A program made the translations under genes and the position numbers. From UBA7672 sp963738625 (GTDB lineage: Bacteria; Pseudomonadota; Alphaproteobacteria; Caulobacterales; Hyphomonadaceae): a DNA stretch of 64,000 bases. Below are positions 34,708 to 44,239 of the stretch, piece by piece; within the stretch, counting starts at the first letter, position 1, and the number at the start of each line of letters is the position of its first letter. The notes below the pieces were generated by a model, which was not told where the DNA came from, did no database searches, and was given only the letters and a program-made list of their open reading frames with translations. The stretch spans positions 1,116,001 to 1,180,000 of the forward strand of contig CAVTXH010000003.1 of NCBI GenBank assembly GCA_963738625.1, read 5' to 3'.

Positions 34708-35349
34708 CTAGAACGCGATCCCGACCGCTTTCGAAAGATCGGCCAGCAGCTGGTCCTCGGACGCGACCTTGATGGTGGTCATACCCATCTCGCGCGCCGG
34801 CTTGCAGTTGATGCCGAGGTCGTCGAGATAGATGCAGGCCTCGGGCTCTACGCCCAGCGCCTCGCACATCATGCGATAGATGCGCGGGTCGGGCTTGCGC
34901 ACGCCGGCCTTCGAGCTTTCGATCACATGGTCGAACAGCGAGAACACCTCGCTGATCGCCTGCGCCTTGTCGGCCGACGACGACATGCCCGCGCCCTTGC
35001 CCGTCGGTGCGTTGTTGGTGATGCAGCCTACCTTGAACCTTGCCTTGCAGGCTTTGAACGCCGCGACCACGCGCGGACGCAGATCCCCGGACAGCAGCGC
35101 CAGCACGTCCCGCCCCGGAATCGACAGGCCGAACTCGCGCGCCTCGGCGAGGAACTCCGCGTCGAACTCCGCCGGCGCCAGTTCCGACCGTTCCAGCCGC
35201 GCCCATGCATTGGTGTCGGGGTTCACCGAATTGATGCGGCGAATGATGTCGGCCGGCAGGCCGCGCTCGCGCTCATATCGGTTGAACGCATCGAACGGCG
35301 AAGTCGTGAAGACGCCGCCGAAATCCCAGACGACCGCCTCGATCGCCAC
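34708..35349 (-). CDS. HAD-IA family hydrolase
   Basis: A 213-residue HAD phosphatase of the epoxide-hydrolase N-domain/ACAD10-like type. Motif I is VVWDFGGVFTTSP (nucleophile Asp), motif II CITNNAP, motif III SSKAGVRKPDPRIY with its lysine and motif IV CIYLDDLGINC. GTG 35349 shares a base with the bioB TAG (TAGTG), so translation is coupled. The substrate is not known; the pairing with biotin synthase is noted but does not prove a role. Confidence 0.86.
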   Translation of the reverse strand: MAIEAVVWDFGGVFTTSPFDAFNRYERERGLPADIIRRINSVNPDTNAWARLERSELAPAEFDAEFLAEAREFGLSIPGRDVLALLSGDLRPRVVAAFKACKARFKVGCITNNAPTGKGAGMSSSADKAQAISEVFSLFDHVIESSKAGVRKPDPRIYRMMCEALGVEPEACIYLDDLGINCKPAREMGMTTIKVASEDQLLADLSKAVGIAF

Positions 35350-36359
35350 TAGGCGCCTACCTTCGCTGCGGCGACCTGCGGTTTGCCAACTCTCGGCTTG
35401 TCGGTGCGCGGTCCCCATTCGAGGCCTAGCGTTTCGAGCAGCTTCTCGTCCTCGCTGGCTTCGGGGTTTGCGGTCGTCAGCAGGCGCGCTCCGATGAAGA
35501 TCGAATTGGCGCCGGCCGTCATGCACAGCGCCTGGCCTTCCTCTGTCATGTTCTCGCGGCCCGCCGATAGCCGCACCCAACTCGCCGGCATCACGATGCG
35601 CGCCACGGCGATCGCCCGCGCCAGCTCCACCGCCGCGATCGGCTCGGACTTGCCCAGCGGCGTTCCTTCGATCGGCACAAGCGCATTGATGGTCACGCTC
35701 TCCGGATGCGGCGCGATCAGCGACAGCTCGTGAATCAGGCCGACCCGATCCGCCCTGCTCTCGCCCATGCCGAGAATGCCGCCGCAGCACAGCGACACGC
35801 CCGCCTTGCGGCAGCGGTCCAGCGTCTCCAGCCGGTCCTCATAGGTCCGCGTCGACGTCACCTTGCCGTAATACTCGCGTGAGGTGTCGAGGTTATGGTT
35901 GTAATAGTCGAGCCCGGCGTCCTTCAGCTTGTCCGCTTGGCCCTCTTCCAGCATGCCGAGCGTGACGCAGGTCTCTAGGCCTTCGGCTTTCACCGCCGAG
36001 ATCATCGCGCACACTTTCGGCAGGTCGCGGTCCTTCAGCGAACGCCACGCCGCACCCATGCAGAAGCGGTCAGCGCCATTGGCCTTGGCGGCGCGCGCTT
36101 CCGTCAGCACAGCGTCAATCTCCATCAGCTTGGATGCGGCAAGGCCGGTCTTGAAATGCGCCGACTGGCTGCAATACCCGCAATCCTCCGGGCACCCGCC
36201 GGTCTTGATCGAAAGAAGCTGCGACTTCTGGATGCGCCCTTCCGGCCAGTTGGCCTCGCGCACCTTCAGGGCGCGCAGCATCAGATCAAGAAGGGGAAGA
36301 TCAAACAGCGCCGCGATCTCCTCGCGCGTCCAGTCATTGCGGGGCGCAATCGAGACCAT
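35349..36359 (-). CDS. bioB: Biotin synthase
   Basis: A 336-residue radical-SAM enzyme that inserts sulphur into dethiobiotin. The CxxxCxxC cluster appears as GGCPEDCGYCSQS. Further family blocks are DRFCMGAAWRSLKDRDLP, YYNHNLDTSREYYG and SVTINALVPIEGTPLG, with GRENMTEEGQALCMTAGANS near the end. The ATG at 36359 gives the expected length. Other biotin genes are not nearby. It overlaps the HAD gene by one base. Confidence 0.96.
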   Translation of the reverse strand: MVSIAPRNDWTREEIAALFDLPLLDLMLRALKVREANWPEGRIQKSQLLSIKTGGCPEDCGYCSQSAHFKTGLAASKLMEIDAVLTEARAAKANGADRFCMGAAWRSLKDRDLPKVCAMISAVKAEGLETCVTLGMLEEGQADKLKDAGLDYYNHNLDTSREYYGKVTSTRTYEDRLETLDRCRKAGVSLCCGGILGMGESRADRVGLIHELSLIAPHPESVTINALVPIEGTPLGKSEPIAAVELARAIAVARIVMPASWVRLSAGRENMTEEGQALCMTAGANSIFIGARLLTTANPEASEDEKLLETLGLEWGPRTDKPRVGKPQVAAAKVGA

Positions 36360-36417
36360 CAGGCGAACTCCCAGAAAATGCTGGCCCGGGATAGCGGCGC
36401 CTCCGCCCAAACGCAAC

Positions 36418-36441
36418 GGCGCTCTCCCTTGGGAGAGCGCC
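36418..36441 (-). terminator. Hairpin after the permease gene
   Basis: A perfect 11-bp stem, GGCGCTCTCCC / GGGAGAGCGCC with a TT loop, lies 22 nt past the APC permease stop. No long T run follows, but it is a strong candidate terminator between permease and bioB. Confidence 0.6.
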
Positions 36442-36462
36442 GCAAACGACTGGCCGTCCAGC

Positions 36463-38076
36463 CTACCGGGACGTATCCACCTGCACGCCTGTCGCGCCGA
36501 GGTCCGGGTTTGGCTCGTGGCCTGTCACCACTTCGCCCTTGGCCAGTTTCGAGTTCCACATGCCGTAGACGAAATAGATCAGCACACCGATGGCCGTGTA
36601 CCACATGAAGAAGGTGCGGGTCCTGTCCTCGGACATCAGCGACATCACGAGGATGAAGCACATCCCGGCGCCAAGCACCGCGATGATTGTGATCAGCCAG
36701 GTCGGCATCTTGAATGGCCGGTTGAGGGTCGGACGAGCGAACCGGAGGTAGATCACCGTGATGCAGATGAACATGAATGCGACGAGCGTGCCGACATTGG
36801 TCGTGTCGCCCAGAACGTCTAGACCCACAAAGCCTGCGGCGCCCGCTGCAACGGCGCCGACCAGGATGGTGTTGAGGACGGGCGTCTTGGTCTTCGGATT
36901 GACCTTGGCGAAGATCGGCGGCAGCAGGCCGTCGCGCGCCATGGTGTAGAAGATGCGGGTCTGGCCGTAGAGCAGGACCAGCATCACCGACGACAGGCCC
37001 GCGAACGCGCCCACCTTCACGAGGAAGGCGAACCAGGGCAGGCCCATCCGGTCGACCGCGAGCGCGATAGGCGCCGGAACATTGAGCTCGGCATACGGCA
37101 CGATGCCGACCAGCACTGCGCAGGTGAGGATGTAGAGGATCGTGCAGACGATAAGCGAGCCGAGAATGCCGATAGGCATGTCCCGCGCCGGATTTTTCGC
37201 TTCCGCGCCAGCAGTCGAGACCGCTTCGAAGCCGATATAGGCGAAGAAGATTACCGAAGCGGCGGCGATGAGACCGCCGATGCCATACGCCGAATCCCGG
37301 CTGTGGCCGGTAACGACGTTGCCGAGCGCCGTCCAGATTTGACCGCCGATCGACATGTCCGATCCGGGCGGCGGGGCGGGCACCTGCGGCGGGATCAGCG
37401 GCGACCACAATTCAGGCTTCACATAGAAGGCGCCGATGGCGATGAAGGCGATGACGACCGTCACCTTGATGGCGACGACGATGTTGTTGGCGGTGGCGGA
37501 TTCCGTGACGCCTACAGTCAGGAGGCTGGTGACCGCCACGATGCCGATCAGCGCCGGCAGGTTCACGATGCCGGTGACCATTTCGCCCGTGACGAGGTCT
37601 TTCACTTGGACGCCCGGCGCCGCCGTCAGCGCGGCAGGAATGGTAAGACCGAAGTCGTGCAGAAGGCTCGAGACATATCCCGACCAGCCGACGGCGACGG
37701 TCGAAGCCGCAACGCCGTATTCCAGGAGCAGCAGCACGCCCATGATCCAGGCCACGAACTCGCCCAGCGAGGCGTAGGAATATGAATAGGCCGAGCCGGA
37801 GACCGGGATGGCGGCGGCAAGCTCGGAATAGCAGAGCGCGACAAAGGCGCAGAGCACGCCCGTGATGACGAAGGAGATCATGATGCCCGGGCCGGCGAAT
37901 TCAGCTGCCGCCCTGCCCGTCAGCACGAAGATACCGGTCCCGATGATGCACCCGATGCCCAGCAGCACCAGGTTGAGCGGACCGAGGGATTTCTTGAGCT
38001 CGCTCTGCGCATGCTCAGCGTGCATCTGCTCGACCGATTTACGGGCGAACAACTGCCCGAGACCACGTCCTGCCAT
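36463..38076 (-). CDS. APC family amino acid permease
   Basis: A 537-residue integral membrane transporter of the APC superfamily, most like the cationic amino acid transporter/YfnA group. About 12-14 helices can be counted. The N-terminal LVLLGIGCIIGTGIFVLTG substrate-binding helix is typical, and IVFFAYIGFEAVSTAGAEAKNPARD matches the conserved cytoplasmic loop. The amino acid carried is not determined. A terminator-like hairpin follows. Confidence 0.9.
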   Translation of the reverse strand: MAGRGLGQLFARKSVEQMHAEHAQSELKKSLGPLNLVLLGIGCIIGTGIFVLTGRAAAEFAGPGIMISFVITGVLCAFVALCYSELAAAIPVSGSAYSYSYASLGEFVAWIMGVLLLLEYGVAASTVAVGWSGYVSSLLHDFGLTIPAALTAAPGVQVKDLVTGEMVTGIVNLPALIGIVAVTSLLTVGVTESATANNIVVAIKVTVVIAFIAIGAFYVKPELWSPLIPPQVPAPPPGSDMSIGGQIWTALGNVVTGHSRDSAYGIGGLIAAASVIFFAYIGFEAVSTAGAEAKNPARDMPIGILGSLIVCTILYILTCAVLVGIVPYAELNVPAPIALAVDRMGLPWFAFLVKVGAFAGLSSVMLVLLYGQTRIFYTMARDGLLPPIFAKVNPKTKTPVLNTILVGAVAAGAAGFVGLDVLGDTTNVGTLVAFMFICITVIYLRFARPTLNRPFKMPTWLITIIAVLGAGMCFILVMSLMSEDRTRTFFMWYTAIGVLIYFVYGMWNSKLAKGEVVTGHEPNPDLGATGVQVDTSR

Positions 38077-38227
38077 TCTAGTGACCCTCCGCCGCGGATG
38101 CCCGGACAGGACCCCGCTTTTGTGACCGGACGTTAGCCAGACATGCGCGAGGCGGCAACCGGCCCTTGTTTACCTTCTCGCAGGGTCGTTTTTACGCCTG
38201 CGAACACGGCGGGCAGAAAAATCCTGC

Positions 38228-38728
38228 TCAGATATCGACCGTTCCAGCGTCACCAAAGCGCCGCCATGGCCCCATGTAGCGCGGATCATCGCGGCGCCTG
38301 CGGTCCGGACCGAAATACCCGCCTGCCTTAACAAAAGCGCGGCGGCGCTCCACCACCGAATTCACCCGGTTGGCGACATCTATGCAACGGACCGGCTTCA
38401 CCAGGAATTCGTCCACCCCTGCATTGATGGCGTCGATCACCCGGCTGCGCTCCGAATAGGCTGTCACCATGATGATCGGCAGGTAGATATTCGGACTGTC
38501 TGGTCCCATCCGGACACGCCGGCAGAATTCGAGGCCGCTGACGCCGCCGAGCTTGAAGTCGACGAACGCGATGTCGATATCGCCGCTCGCAGCTATGCCC
38601 ATCGCCTCGTTAACATCGGCGGCTTCCTCGATCCGTCGCATGCCGAAGCCGGACAGCAGCACACGCAGCAGCTCGCGCATGTTGGCGTTGTCATCGAGAA
38701 TTAGAGCCGAGATACTCTCAAGAGCCAT
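38228..38728 (-). CDS. Single-domain response regulator with basic tail
   Basis: A 166-residue receiver protein with no output domain. Acidic residues D12-D13 and phosphoacceptor D57 (AFVDFKLGG), then the Thr/Ser position near VTAYSER and the lysine in FLVKPV are in place. The C-terminal tail GGYFGPDRRRRDDPRYMGPW is Arg-rich, as seen in some alphaproteobacterial stress or cell-cycle regulators. No histidine kinase is adjacent. ATG 38728 gives a receiver of normal length. Confidence 0.86.
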   Translation of the reverse strand: MALESISALILDDNANMRELLRVLLSGFGMRRIEEAADVNEAMGIAASGDIDIAFVDFKLGGVSGLEFCRRVRMGPDSPNIYLPIIMVTAYSERSRVIDAINAGVDEFLVKPVRCIDVANRVNSVVERRRAFVKAGGYFGPDRRRRDDPRYMGPWRRFGDAGTVDI

Positions 38729-39028
38729 GCAGCAATGGTTCCGTGCCGCATCCCGCTGGCGGCGCGCCCGTCCCAACCCGCGCGAGCGAATCCTTAGTCA
38801 CCTGATAGTATCAGCGACCCTGCGGCCGCCCTTGTTTCGGAGGCACTCTCTAGACGGTACGGCGCTCAAAACAAGCATAATTGCGGACGTTTCAGGTTCA
38901 CTTGTGCTTCCGGCCGCCAAATGCCGCCAAATATTGTGTGGGGCGACAACGTCCTCCGGCCGGCGAGTGGATCCGGACGGACGCGGGCGCAGGCTGGCGT
39001 CCGCCTCGCCTTCCGCTAAACAGAGGCC

Positions 39029-40492
39029 ATGAGCCCTACCCCGGACCAGATCGCACAGCTCGCCGCCGGCCGGGTGCTGGTGGTTGGTGATGTGATGGTC
39101 GACCACTACGTCTCGGGCCGCGTGTCGCGCGTCTCCGACGAGGCGCCGGTGCCGATCATCCACGTCACCGACGAACGCTGGACGCCGGGCGGCGCATCCA
39201 ACGTCGCCGCGAACATCGCGGCGCTCGGCGGCAAGGCGGTGCTGACGGGAATTGTCGGCGCCGATCCCGCTGCGACAACGCTTTCCGACGTGCTCGCCGG
39301 CCTGGGGGCGATTGAACCAAATCTCATCGCCGAGCCCGGCCGACCCACCACCATAAAGACGCGCTACATGGGCGGCCAGCACCAGATCGTGCGTGTCGAC
39401 CGCGAACAGCCCGCCCCGGTCTCGAAGGCCAGCGAAGACAGGCTGGTCGCCAACATAGAGAAGCTCGCGCCCGGTTGCGGCGCCATCATGATCTCCGACT
39501 ACGCCAAAGGCGCCCTGACCGACCGCGTGCTTGGCGCCGCCATCGCCGCCGGGAAGAAAGCCGGCGTTCCCGTGATCGTCGACCCAAAGCGCGCGAACTG
39601 GAGCGCCTACAAGGGCGCCGCGCTCGTCACGCCCAACCGCAAGGAACTCCAGCTCGCAACCCAGACGCCCTGCGGCACGGACGCCGAGTGCGCAGCAGCC
39701 GCAGCCGTCGCGATCAAGGCAACCGGCGCCGCGATCCTGCTCACTCGCTCCGAACAGGGTATGTCGCTCTTTCGGGACAGCGCCGCGCCCGTACACCTCT
39801 CCGCCAAGGCGCGCGAAGTGTTCGACGTTTCAGGCGCAGGCGACACGGTTGCTGCAGCCGCCGCGCTCGGCCTCGCCAGCGGCCAGAAGCTTGAAGCCGC
39901 GATGCAGATCGCCAATGTCGCCGCCGGCATCGTCGTCGCCAAGCGCGGCACCGCCACAGCTTCGCCGGCCGAACTGCTCGCCGAAATCGGCGCAGGCAGC
40001 AGCCGCGGTCTTGGCGGCGCTCCCGGCGCTCTTTCGGTCTCCGAGGTGAAAACCCTGCGCCAGCGCTGGGAGCGCGAAGGCCTCAGCGTCGGCTTCACCA
40101 ATGGCTGCTTCGATATTCTGCACGCAGGCCACATCTCGCTGCTGCGCCAGGCCGCGTCCGCCTGCGACCGCCTGATCGTCGCCCTCAACACGGATGCGTC
40201 GGTGAAAGGCCTCAAAGGGCCGGACCGCCCGGTACAGTCCGAAGGCGCCCGCTCGGCCGTGATGGCGGCGGTCAAAGGCGTCGACGCCGTCGTGCTGTTC
40301 GGCGAGCCGACGCCCGAGGCGCTGATCCGCGAACTCCAGCCCGACATTCTGGTGAAGGGCGCGGACTACGCCGAGGACCAGATCGTCGGCGCCGACATCG
40401 TCCGCGCCCGTGGCGGGCGCATCGTTCGTGCAACTCTCGTCGACGGTCAGTCGACCACCGGGATCATCGACAAATCGCGCCGCGGCGGCTGA
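39029..40492 (+). CDS. hldE: Bifunctional heptose 7-phosphate kinase/heptose 1-phosphate adenylyltransferase
   Basis: A 487-residue enzyme that makes ADP-heptose for the LPS inner core. The N-terminal PfkB-type kinase has RVLVVGDVMVDHYVSG and the GAGD motif in VSGAGDTVAAAAAL; the C-terminal nucleotidyltransferase has GFTNGCFDILHAGHI and ALNTDASVKGLKGPDRP. Both activities therefore look intact. It starts the glycan-precursor group on the plus strand. Confidence 0.96.
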   Translation: MSPTPDQIAQLAAGRVLVVGDVMVDHYVSGRVSRVSDEAPVPIIHVTDERWTPGGASNVAANIAALGGKAVLTGIVGADPAATTLSDVLAGLGAIEPNLIAEPGRPTTIKTRYMGGQHQIVRVDREQPAPVSKASEDRLVANIEKLAPGCGAIMISDYAKGALTDRVLGAAIAAGKKAGVPVIVDPKRANWSAYKGAALVTPNRKELQLATQTPCGTDAECAAAAAVAIKATGAAILLTRSEQGMSLFRDSAAPVHLSAKAREVFDVSGAGDTVAAAAALGLASGQKLEAAMQIANVAAGIVVAKRGTATASPAELLAEIGAGSSRGLGGAPGALSVSEVKTLRQRWEREGLSVGFTNGCFDILHAGHISLLRQAASACDRLIVALNTDASVKGLKGPDRPVQSEGARSAVMAAVKGVDAVVLFGEPTPEALIRELQPDILVKGADYAEDQIVGADIVRARGGRIVRATLVDGQSTTGIIDKSRRGG

Positions 40493-40576
40493 GCTTTTGG
40501 CTGGCCCGGCAGCAAAACTTTCCCTAAGTCCGTTAAAAGTTTCCACAGGCCCGTAGGAATATGGTCCGGACCGATC

Positions 40577-41905
40577 ATGACCACGGCCTTTTATCCAACC
40601 GAGACTGCTACTTCCTGGGGCCGCGTCGTGCGCGAACCGCACACGGTGGCGCGTCCGCGCTTTGCGGATGAGTTGGGCGTGCTGGCCGGCAAGTTGAACA
40701 GCGCGGCGCCGGGCCTGCCTGTGGGCCTGCGACGCTCCTATGGCGACAGCAATCTCAACCCCGGCGGCCGTGTCATCGACATGACCGGCCTCGACCGACT
40801 GATCTCCTTCGACAAGGAGACAGGCGTGATGCGCGCCGAGGCCGGGGTCTCCCTGTCGCAGTGTTTGCGCATCCTCGTTCCCGCCGGCTGGTTCCTGCCG
40901 ACGACGCCGGGAACGCGCTTCGTGACGCTGGGCGGCGCCGTCGCCAATGACGTGCACGGCAAGAATCACCATGGCGCCGGAAACTTCGGCAACTCGATCA
41001 CGCGTCTCAAACTGCGCCGCACGGACGGAACCGTCCGCGAACTCGGACCCGGCAGCGCCCTGTTCCATGCAACCATCGGCGGGCTGGGCCTGACCGGCAT
41101 CATGGAGTGGGTCGAGTTCCAGGCGACGCGGATCGCTTCCGCCTGGATGAACGCGGAAGACATCGCCTTCGCGAATATCGGCGACTATTTTCGGATTTCG
41201 CAGATGTGGAAGCCGCGGTTCGAACACACCATGGCCTGGATCGATTGCCTCGCCGGCGGCGACAGTCTCGGCCGCGGGGTTCTCTCCGGCGCGAACTGGT
41301 CGACGGCCGGCGACCTCAAGCTCCATCGCGAAGACCCAAGGCTCGCCATGCCGATCGACGCGCCCGACTTCGCGCTCAACGGGTTATCGGTGAAGGCGTT
41401 CAACACCGTCTACAACGAGCTGAAGAAGGCGCGCACATCGCCCTACCGCACTCACTACGAGCCTTTCCTGTATCCGTTGGATGCCATCGCCAATTGGAAC
41501 CGGCTCTACGGCGTGAAGGGTTTCTACCAGTATCAGTGCGTTCTGCCTTACTCGACCGCGCGGAGCGCAACGCCCGAACTGCTCAAGACCATCCAGGCCT
41601 CGGGCCAGGGGTCGTTCCTCGCCGTGCTGAAGGATTTCGGCGGCGTCCCGGCGGTTGGCCTGATGTCCTTCCCGCGTGAGGGAACGACGCTGGCGCTCGA
41701 CTTCCAGAACCAGGGCGAACGCACGCTTAGGCTTATGGCCGACCTCGACCGCATCGTCGCCGAGGCGGGCGGCAGGCTGTATCCGGCCAAGGACGGGCGC
41801 ATTCCGGCGGCCATGTTCCAGGACGGGTTTCCGAATTTTCAGCAATTCCGTGCGCATGTGGATCCGGGTTTGTCGTCGGCCTTTTGGAAACGGGTATCCG
41901 CATGA
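40577..41905 (+). CDS. DprE1-like FAD-dependent oxidoreductase
   Basis: A 442-residue flavoprotein close to mycobacterial DprE1, which oxidises decaprenylphosphoryl ribose at C2. SYGDSNLNPGGRVIDM, PGTRFVTLGGAVANDVHGKN and HHGAGNFGN match the FAD-binding and active-site blocks, and GGRLYPAKDGR keeps the active-site lysine. The Cys targeted in DprE1 (in CVDFP) is Ala here (ALDFQ), by eye. The stop overlaps the next gene's ATG. The substrate in this organism is unproven; a prenyl-linked pentose is inferred. Confidence 0.83.
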   Translation: MTTAFYPTETATSWGRVVREPHTVARPRFADELGVLAGKLNSAAPGLPVGLRRSYGDSNLNPGGRVIDMTGLDRLISFDKETGVMRAEAGVSLSQCLRILVPAGWFLPTTPGTRFVTLGGAVANDVHGKNHHGAGNFGNSITRLKLRRTDGTVRELGPGSALFHATIGGLGLTGIMEWVEFQATRIASAWMNAEDIAFANIGDYFRISQMWKPRFEHTMAWIDCLAGGDSLGRGVLSGANWSTAGDLKLHREDPRLAMPIDAPDFALNGLSVKAFNTVYNELKKARTSPYRTHYEPFLYPLDAIANWNRLYGVKGFYQYQCVLPYSTARSATPELLKTIQASGQGSFLAVLKDFGGVPAVGLMSFPREGTTLALDFQNQGERTLRLMADLDRIVAEAGGRLYPAKDGRIPAAMFQDGFPNFQQFRAHVDPGLSSAFWKRVSA

Positions 41906-42705
41906 TGGACGGCTCCATGAGCGTCTCGCCCAAGCTTGAGCAAAAAGCGATGGCCACGCCCTCGAACCGCGTGGTGATCCTGGGCGCCCTGTCAGCGATC
42001 GCCATCGCGACGGCCCGCATCTACGCTTCGGAAGGCGCCGCCCTCGTTCTGGTTGCCCGCAATACCGAACGGCTCAAGGGCCTTGCCGACGACCTCCGCG
42101 CCCGCGGGGCCGTTCAGGTTGAAACCGCCGCGCTCGATCTCGAGGCAGCGTCATCGGACGCCGCCGCCCGCCTGGCCGGCTGGGCCCGGCAACTAGGCGG
42201 CCTCGACCACGTGCTGATCATCTACGGCTACCTCGGCGCGCAAGATAAAGCTTCGAGCGACCCTGGCGAACTCGCCCGCATCCTGTCCTCGAATTTCACT
42301 AGCGCGGTGGCTTGGTGCGAAGCAGCAGCCGGCATAATGCGCGTGCAGAAACGCGGATCAATCGTGGCAGTGTCCTCCGTCGCCGGAGATCGCGGCCGCC
42401 AGTCGAACTATGCCTATGGCGCCGCCAAAGGCGGCCTTGCGCTCTACATGCAGGGGCTGGCCCATTCGCTGGCCGCAGTCGGTGCGCGCGCGGTCGCGAT
42501 CAAGCCCGGCTTCGTCGACACTCCCATGACCGACGGCCTCAAAAAGGGCGGACCGCTGTGGGCCAGGCCCGAAGCCATCGGCAAGGCGATCCGCCGCGCC
42601 GCCGACAAGGGCGGACCGATCCAGTACGCGCCGGGCCTCTGGCGGATGATCATGCTGGTAATCCGCACGGTTCCCGCCTTCGTCTTCCACAAAACCAAGC
42701 TGTAA
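41902..42705 (+). CDS. SDR reductase, DprE2-like
   Basis: A 267-residue short-chain dehydrogenase whose ATG overlaps the stop of the DprE1-like gene (ATGA). The nucleotide site reads VVILGALSAIAIATARIYAS, where GALSAIA replaces the common GASSGIG. The catalytic Ser and Tyr-Lys pair are in AVSSVAGDRGR and YAYGAAKGG. As DprE2 it would reduce the keto intermediate to the arabino form. Coupling strengthens the assignment, though other SDR substrates are possible. Confidence 0.82.
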   Translation: MMDGSMSVSPKLEQKAMATPSNRVVILGALSAIAIATARIYASEGAALVLVARNTERLKGLADDLRARGAVQVETAALDLEAASSDAAARLAGWARQLGGLDHVLIIYGYLGAQDKASSDPGELARILSSNFTSAVAWCEAAAGIMRVQKRGSIVAVSSVAGDRGRQSNYAYGAAKGGLALYMQGLAHSLAAVGARAVAIKPGFVDTPMTDGLKKGGPLWARPEAIGKAIRRAADKGGPIQYAPGLWRMIMLVIRTVPAFVFHKTKL

Positions 42706-42888
42706 CCGGCTCGCCTGACCAGGCGCCGCAGACGCTCTCAAAACAGCACACTGCAGCCCCTTTTCCGCACCGGGAAGGAAGGCGCGAACCGTGCATGCAG
42801 GTTTGCGGCAAATCCAACTTGACTAAGGCGGCCCGCGTCCGGTTAACGGTGCGCAGGCGGATCCGCCGCAGATTCCCAGAGGTGAACG

Positions 42889-44193
42889 ATGCGCGTGACG
42901 ATGATCGGGGCCGGTTATGTCGGCCTGGTGTCAGGCGCCTGCTTTGCCGATTTCGGACACACCGTCACCTGCGTGGACAAGGATCCGGGCAAGATCGAGC
43001 GTTTGGAAAGGGGCGTGATGCCCATTTTTGAGCCGGGCCTGGCCGAGCTGGTCGCCACTAACGTCAAGGAAGGCCGCCTTTTTTTCACCCTAGATGCGCG
43101 CGAAGCCATCAAGAACGCTGACGCCGTCTTCATCGCAGTCGGCACGCCCTCGCGCCGCGGCGACGGGCATGCCGACCTGTCCTATGTCTACGCCGCCGCG
43201 AAGGAGATCGCCGAGCACATGGACGGCTTCACCGTCGTGGTCACCAAGTCGACCGTTCCGGTCGGCACAGGCGACGAGGTCGAAGAGATCATCCGCAAGA
43301 CCAACCCGAGCGCCAAGTTCGCCGTGGTCTCGAACCCCGAATTCCTGCGCGAAGGCGCCGCGATCAACGACTTCAAGCGCCCCGACCGCGTCGTCGTCGG
43401 CACGGACAGCGAGGACGCGCGCGAAGTGATGCGCAACCTCTACCGCCCGCTCTTTCTCAACGAGACGCCGATGCTCTTCACCGAACGCCGCACGTCGGAG
43501 CTGATCAAGTACGCCGCCAACGCGTTCCTTGCAGTCAAGATCACCTTTATCAACGAGATGGCGGACCTCTGCGAAAAAGTCGGCGCCAACGTCCAGGACG
43601 TTTCGCGCGGCATCGGCCTCGACAACCGCATCGGCAAGAAGTTCTTGCACGCTGGCCCCGGCTATGGCGGCTCGTGCTTCCCGAAAGACACGCTCGCCCT
43701 CACCAAGACCGCCAATGACAGTGGCAGTCCCGTTCGCATCGTCGACACCGTCGTCGAGGTGAATGACGCGCGCAAGAAAGCGATGGCGCACCGCATCATC
43801 AAGGCGATGGGCGGCAGTGTGAAGGGCAAGACGATCGGCGTGCTCGGCCTCGCCTTCAAGCCCAATACCGACGACATGCGCGATGCGCCTTCGCTCGACA
43901 TCATCCCCGCCCTGCAGGCGGCCGGCGCGCGCATCAAGGCGTACGACCCGGAGAGCATGCACGAAGCCGGCAAGCTGCTGACGGAAGTCGAGTTTACCGA
44001 AGGCCCTTTCCAGGCGCTCGAAGGCGCAGACGCCATGGTGCTCATCACCGAATGGGACCAGTTCCGCGCCCTCGACCTCGACCGCGTTCAGAAGCTGCTG
44101 AAATCGCCGGTGGTGGTCGACCTCCGCAACGTCTACCAGCCCTCCGACATGGCCAAGCGCGGCTTCACATATGTCAGCATCGGCCGGCCGTAG
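42889..44193 (+). CDS. UDP-glucose 6-dehydrogenase
   Basis: A 434-residue enzyme that oxidises UDP-glucose to UDP-glucuronate. MIGAGYVGLVSGACFADFG binds NAD, FVAVGTP-like AVFIAVGTPSRRGDG follows, and the catalytic cysteine is in GYGGSCFPKDTLAL. VLGLAFKPNTDDMRDAPSL closes the second domain. AGAGGTGA lies before the ATG. UDP-glucuronate could feed the downstream glycan operon. Confidence 0.94.
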   Translation: MRVTMIGAGYVGLVSGACFADFGHTVTCVDKDPGKIERLERGVMPIFEPGLAELVATNVKEGRLFFTLDAREAIKNADAVFIAVGTPSRRGDGHADLSYVYAAAKEIAEHMDGFTVVVTKSTVPVGTGDEVEEIIRKTNPSAKFAVVSNPEFLREGAAINDFKRPDRVVVGTDSEDAREVMRNLYRPLFLNETPMLFTERRTSELIKYAANAFLAVKITFINEMADLCEKVGANVQDVSRGIGLDNRIGKKFLHAGPGYGGSCFPKDTLALTKTANDSGSPVRIVDTVVEVNDARKKAMAHRIIKAMGGSVKGKTIGVLGLAFKPNTDDMRDAPSLDIIPALQAAGARIKAYDPESMHEAGKLLTEVEFTEGPFQALEGADAMVLITEWDQFRALDLDRVQKLLKSPVVVDLRNVYQPSDMAKRGFTYVSIGRP

Positions 44194-44239
44194 TCCGGCC
44201 AGCTACAGCCCGTTAATGCGATCGCGCTAAACCCGTCGC

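Noticed and set aside
38753..38820. An N-terminal extension of the response regulator from 38776
   Set aside because: It adds RARRQRDAARN-like residues before the receiver; ATG 38728 gives the normal start.
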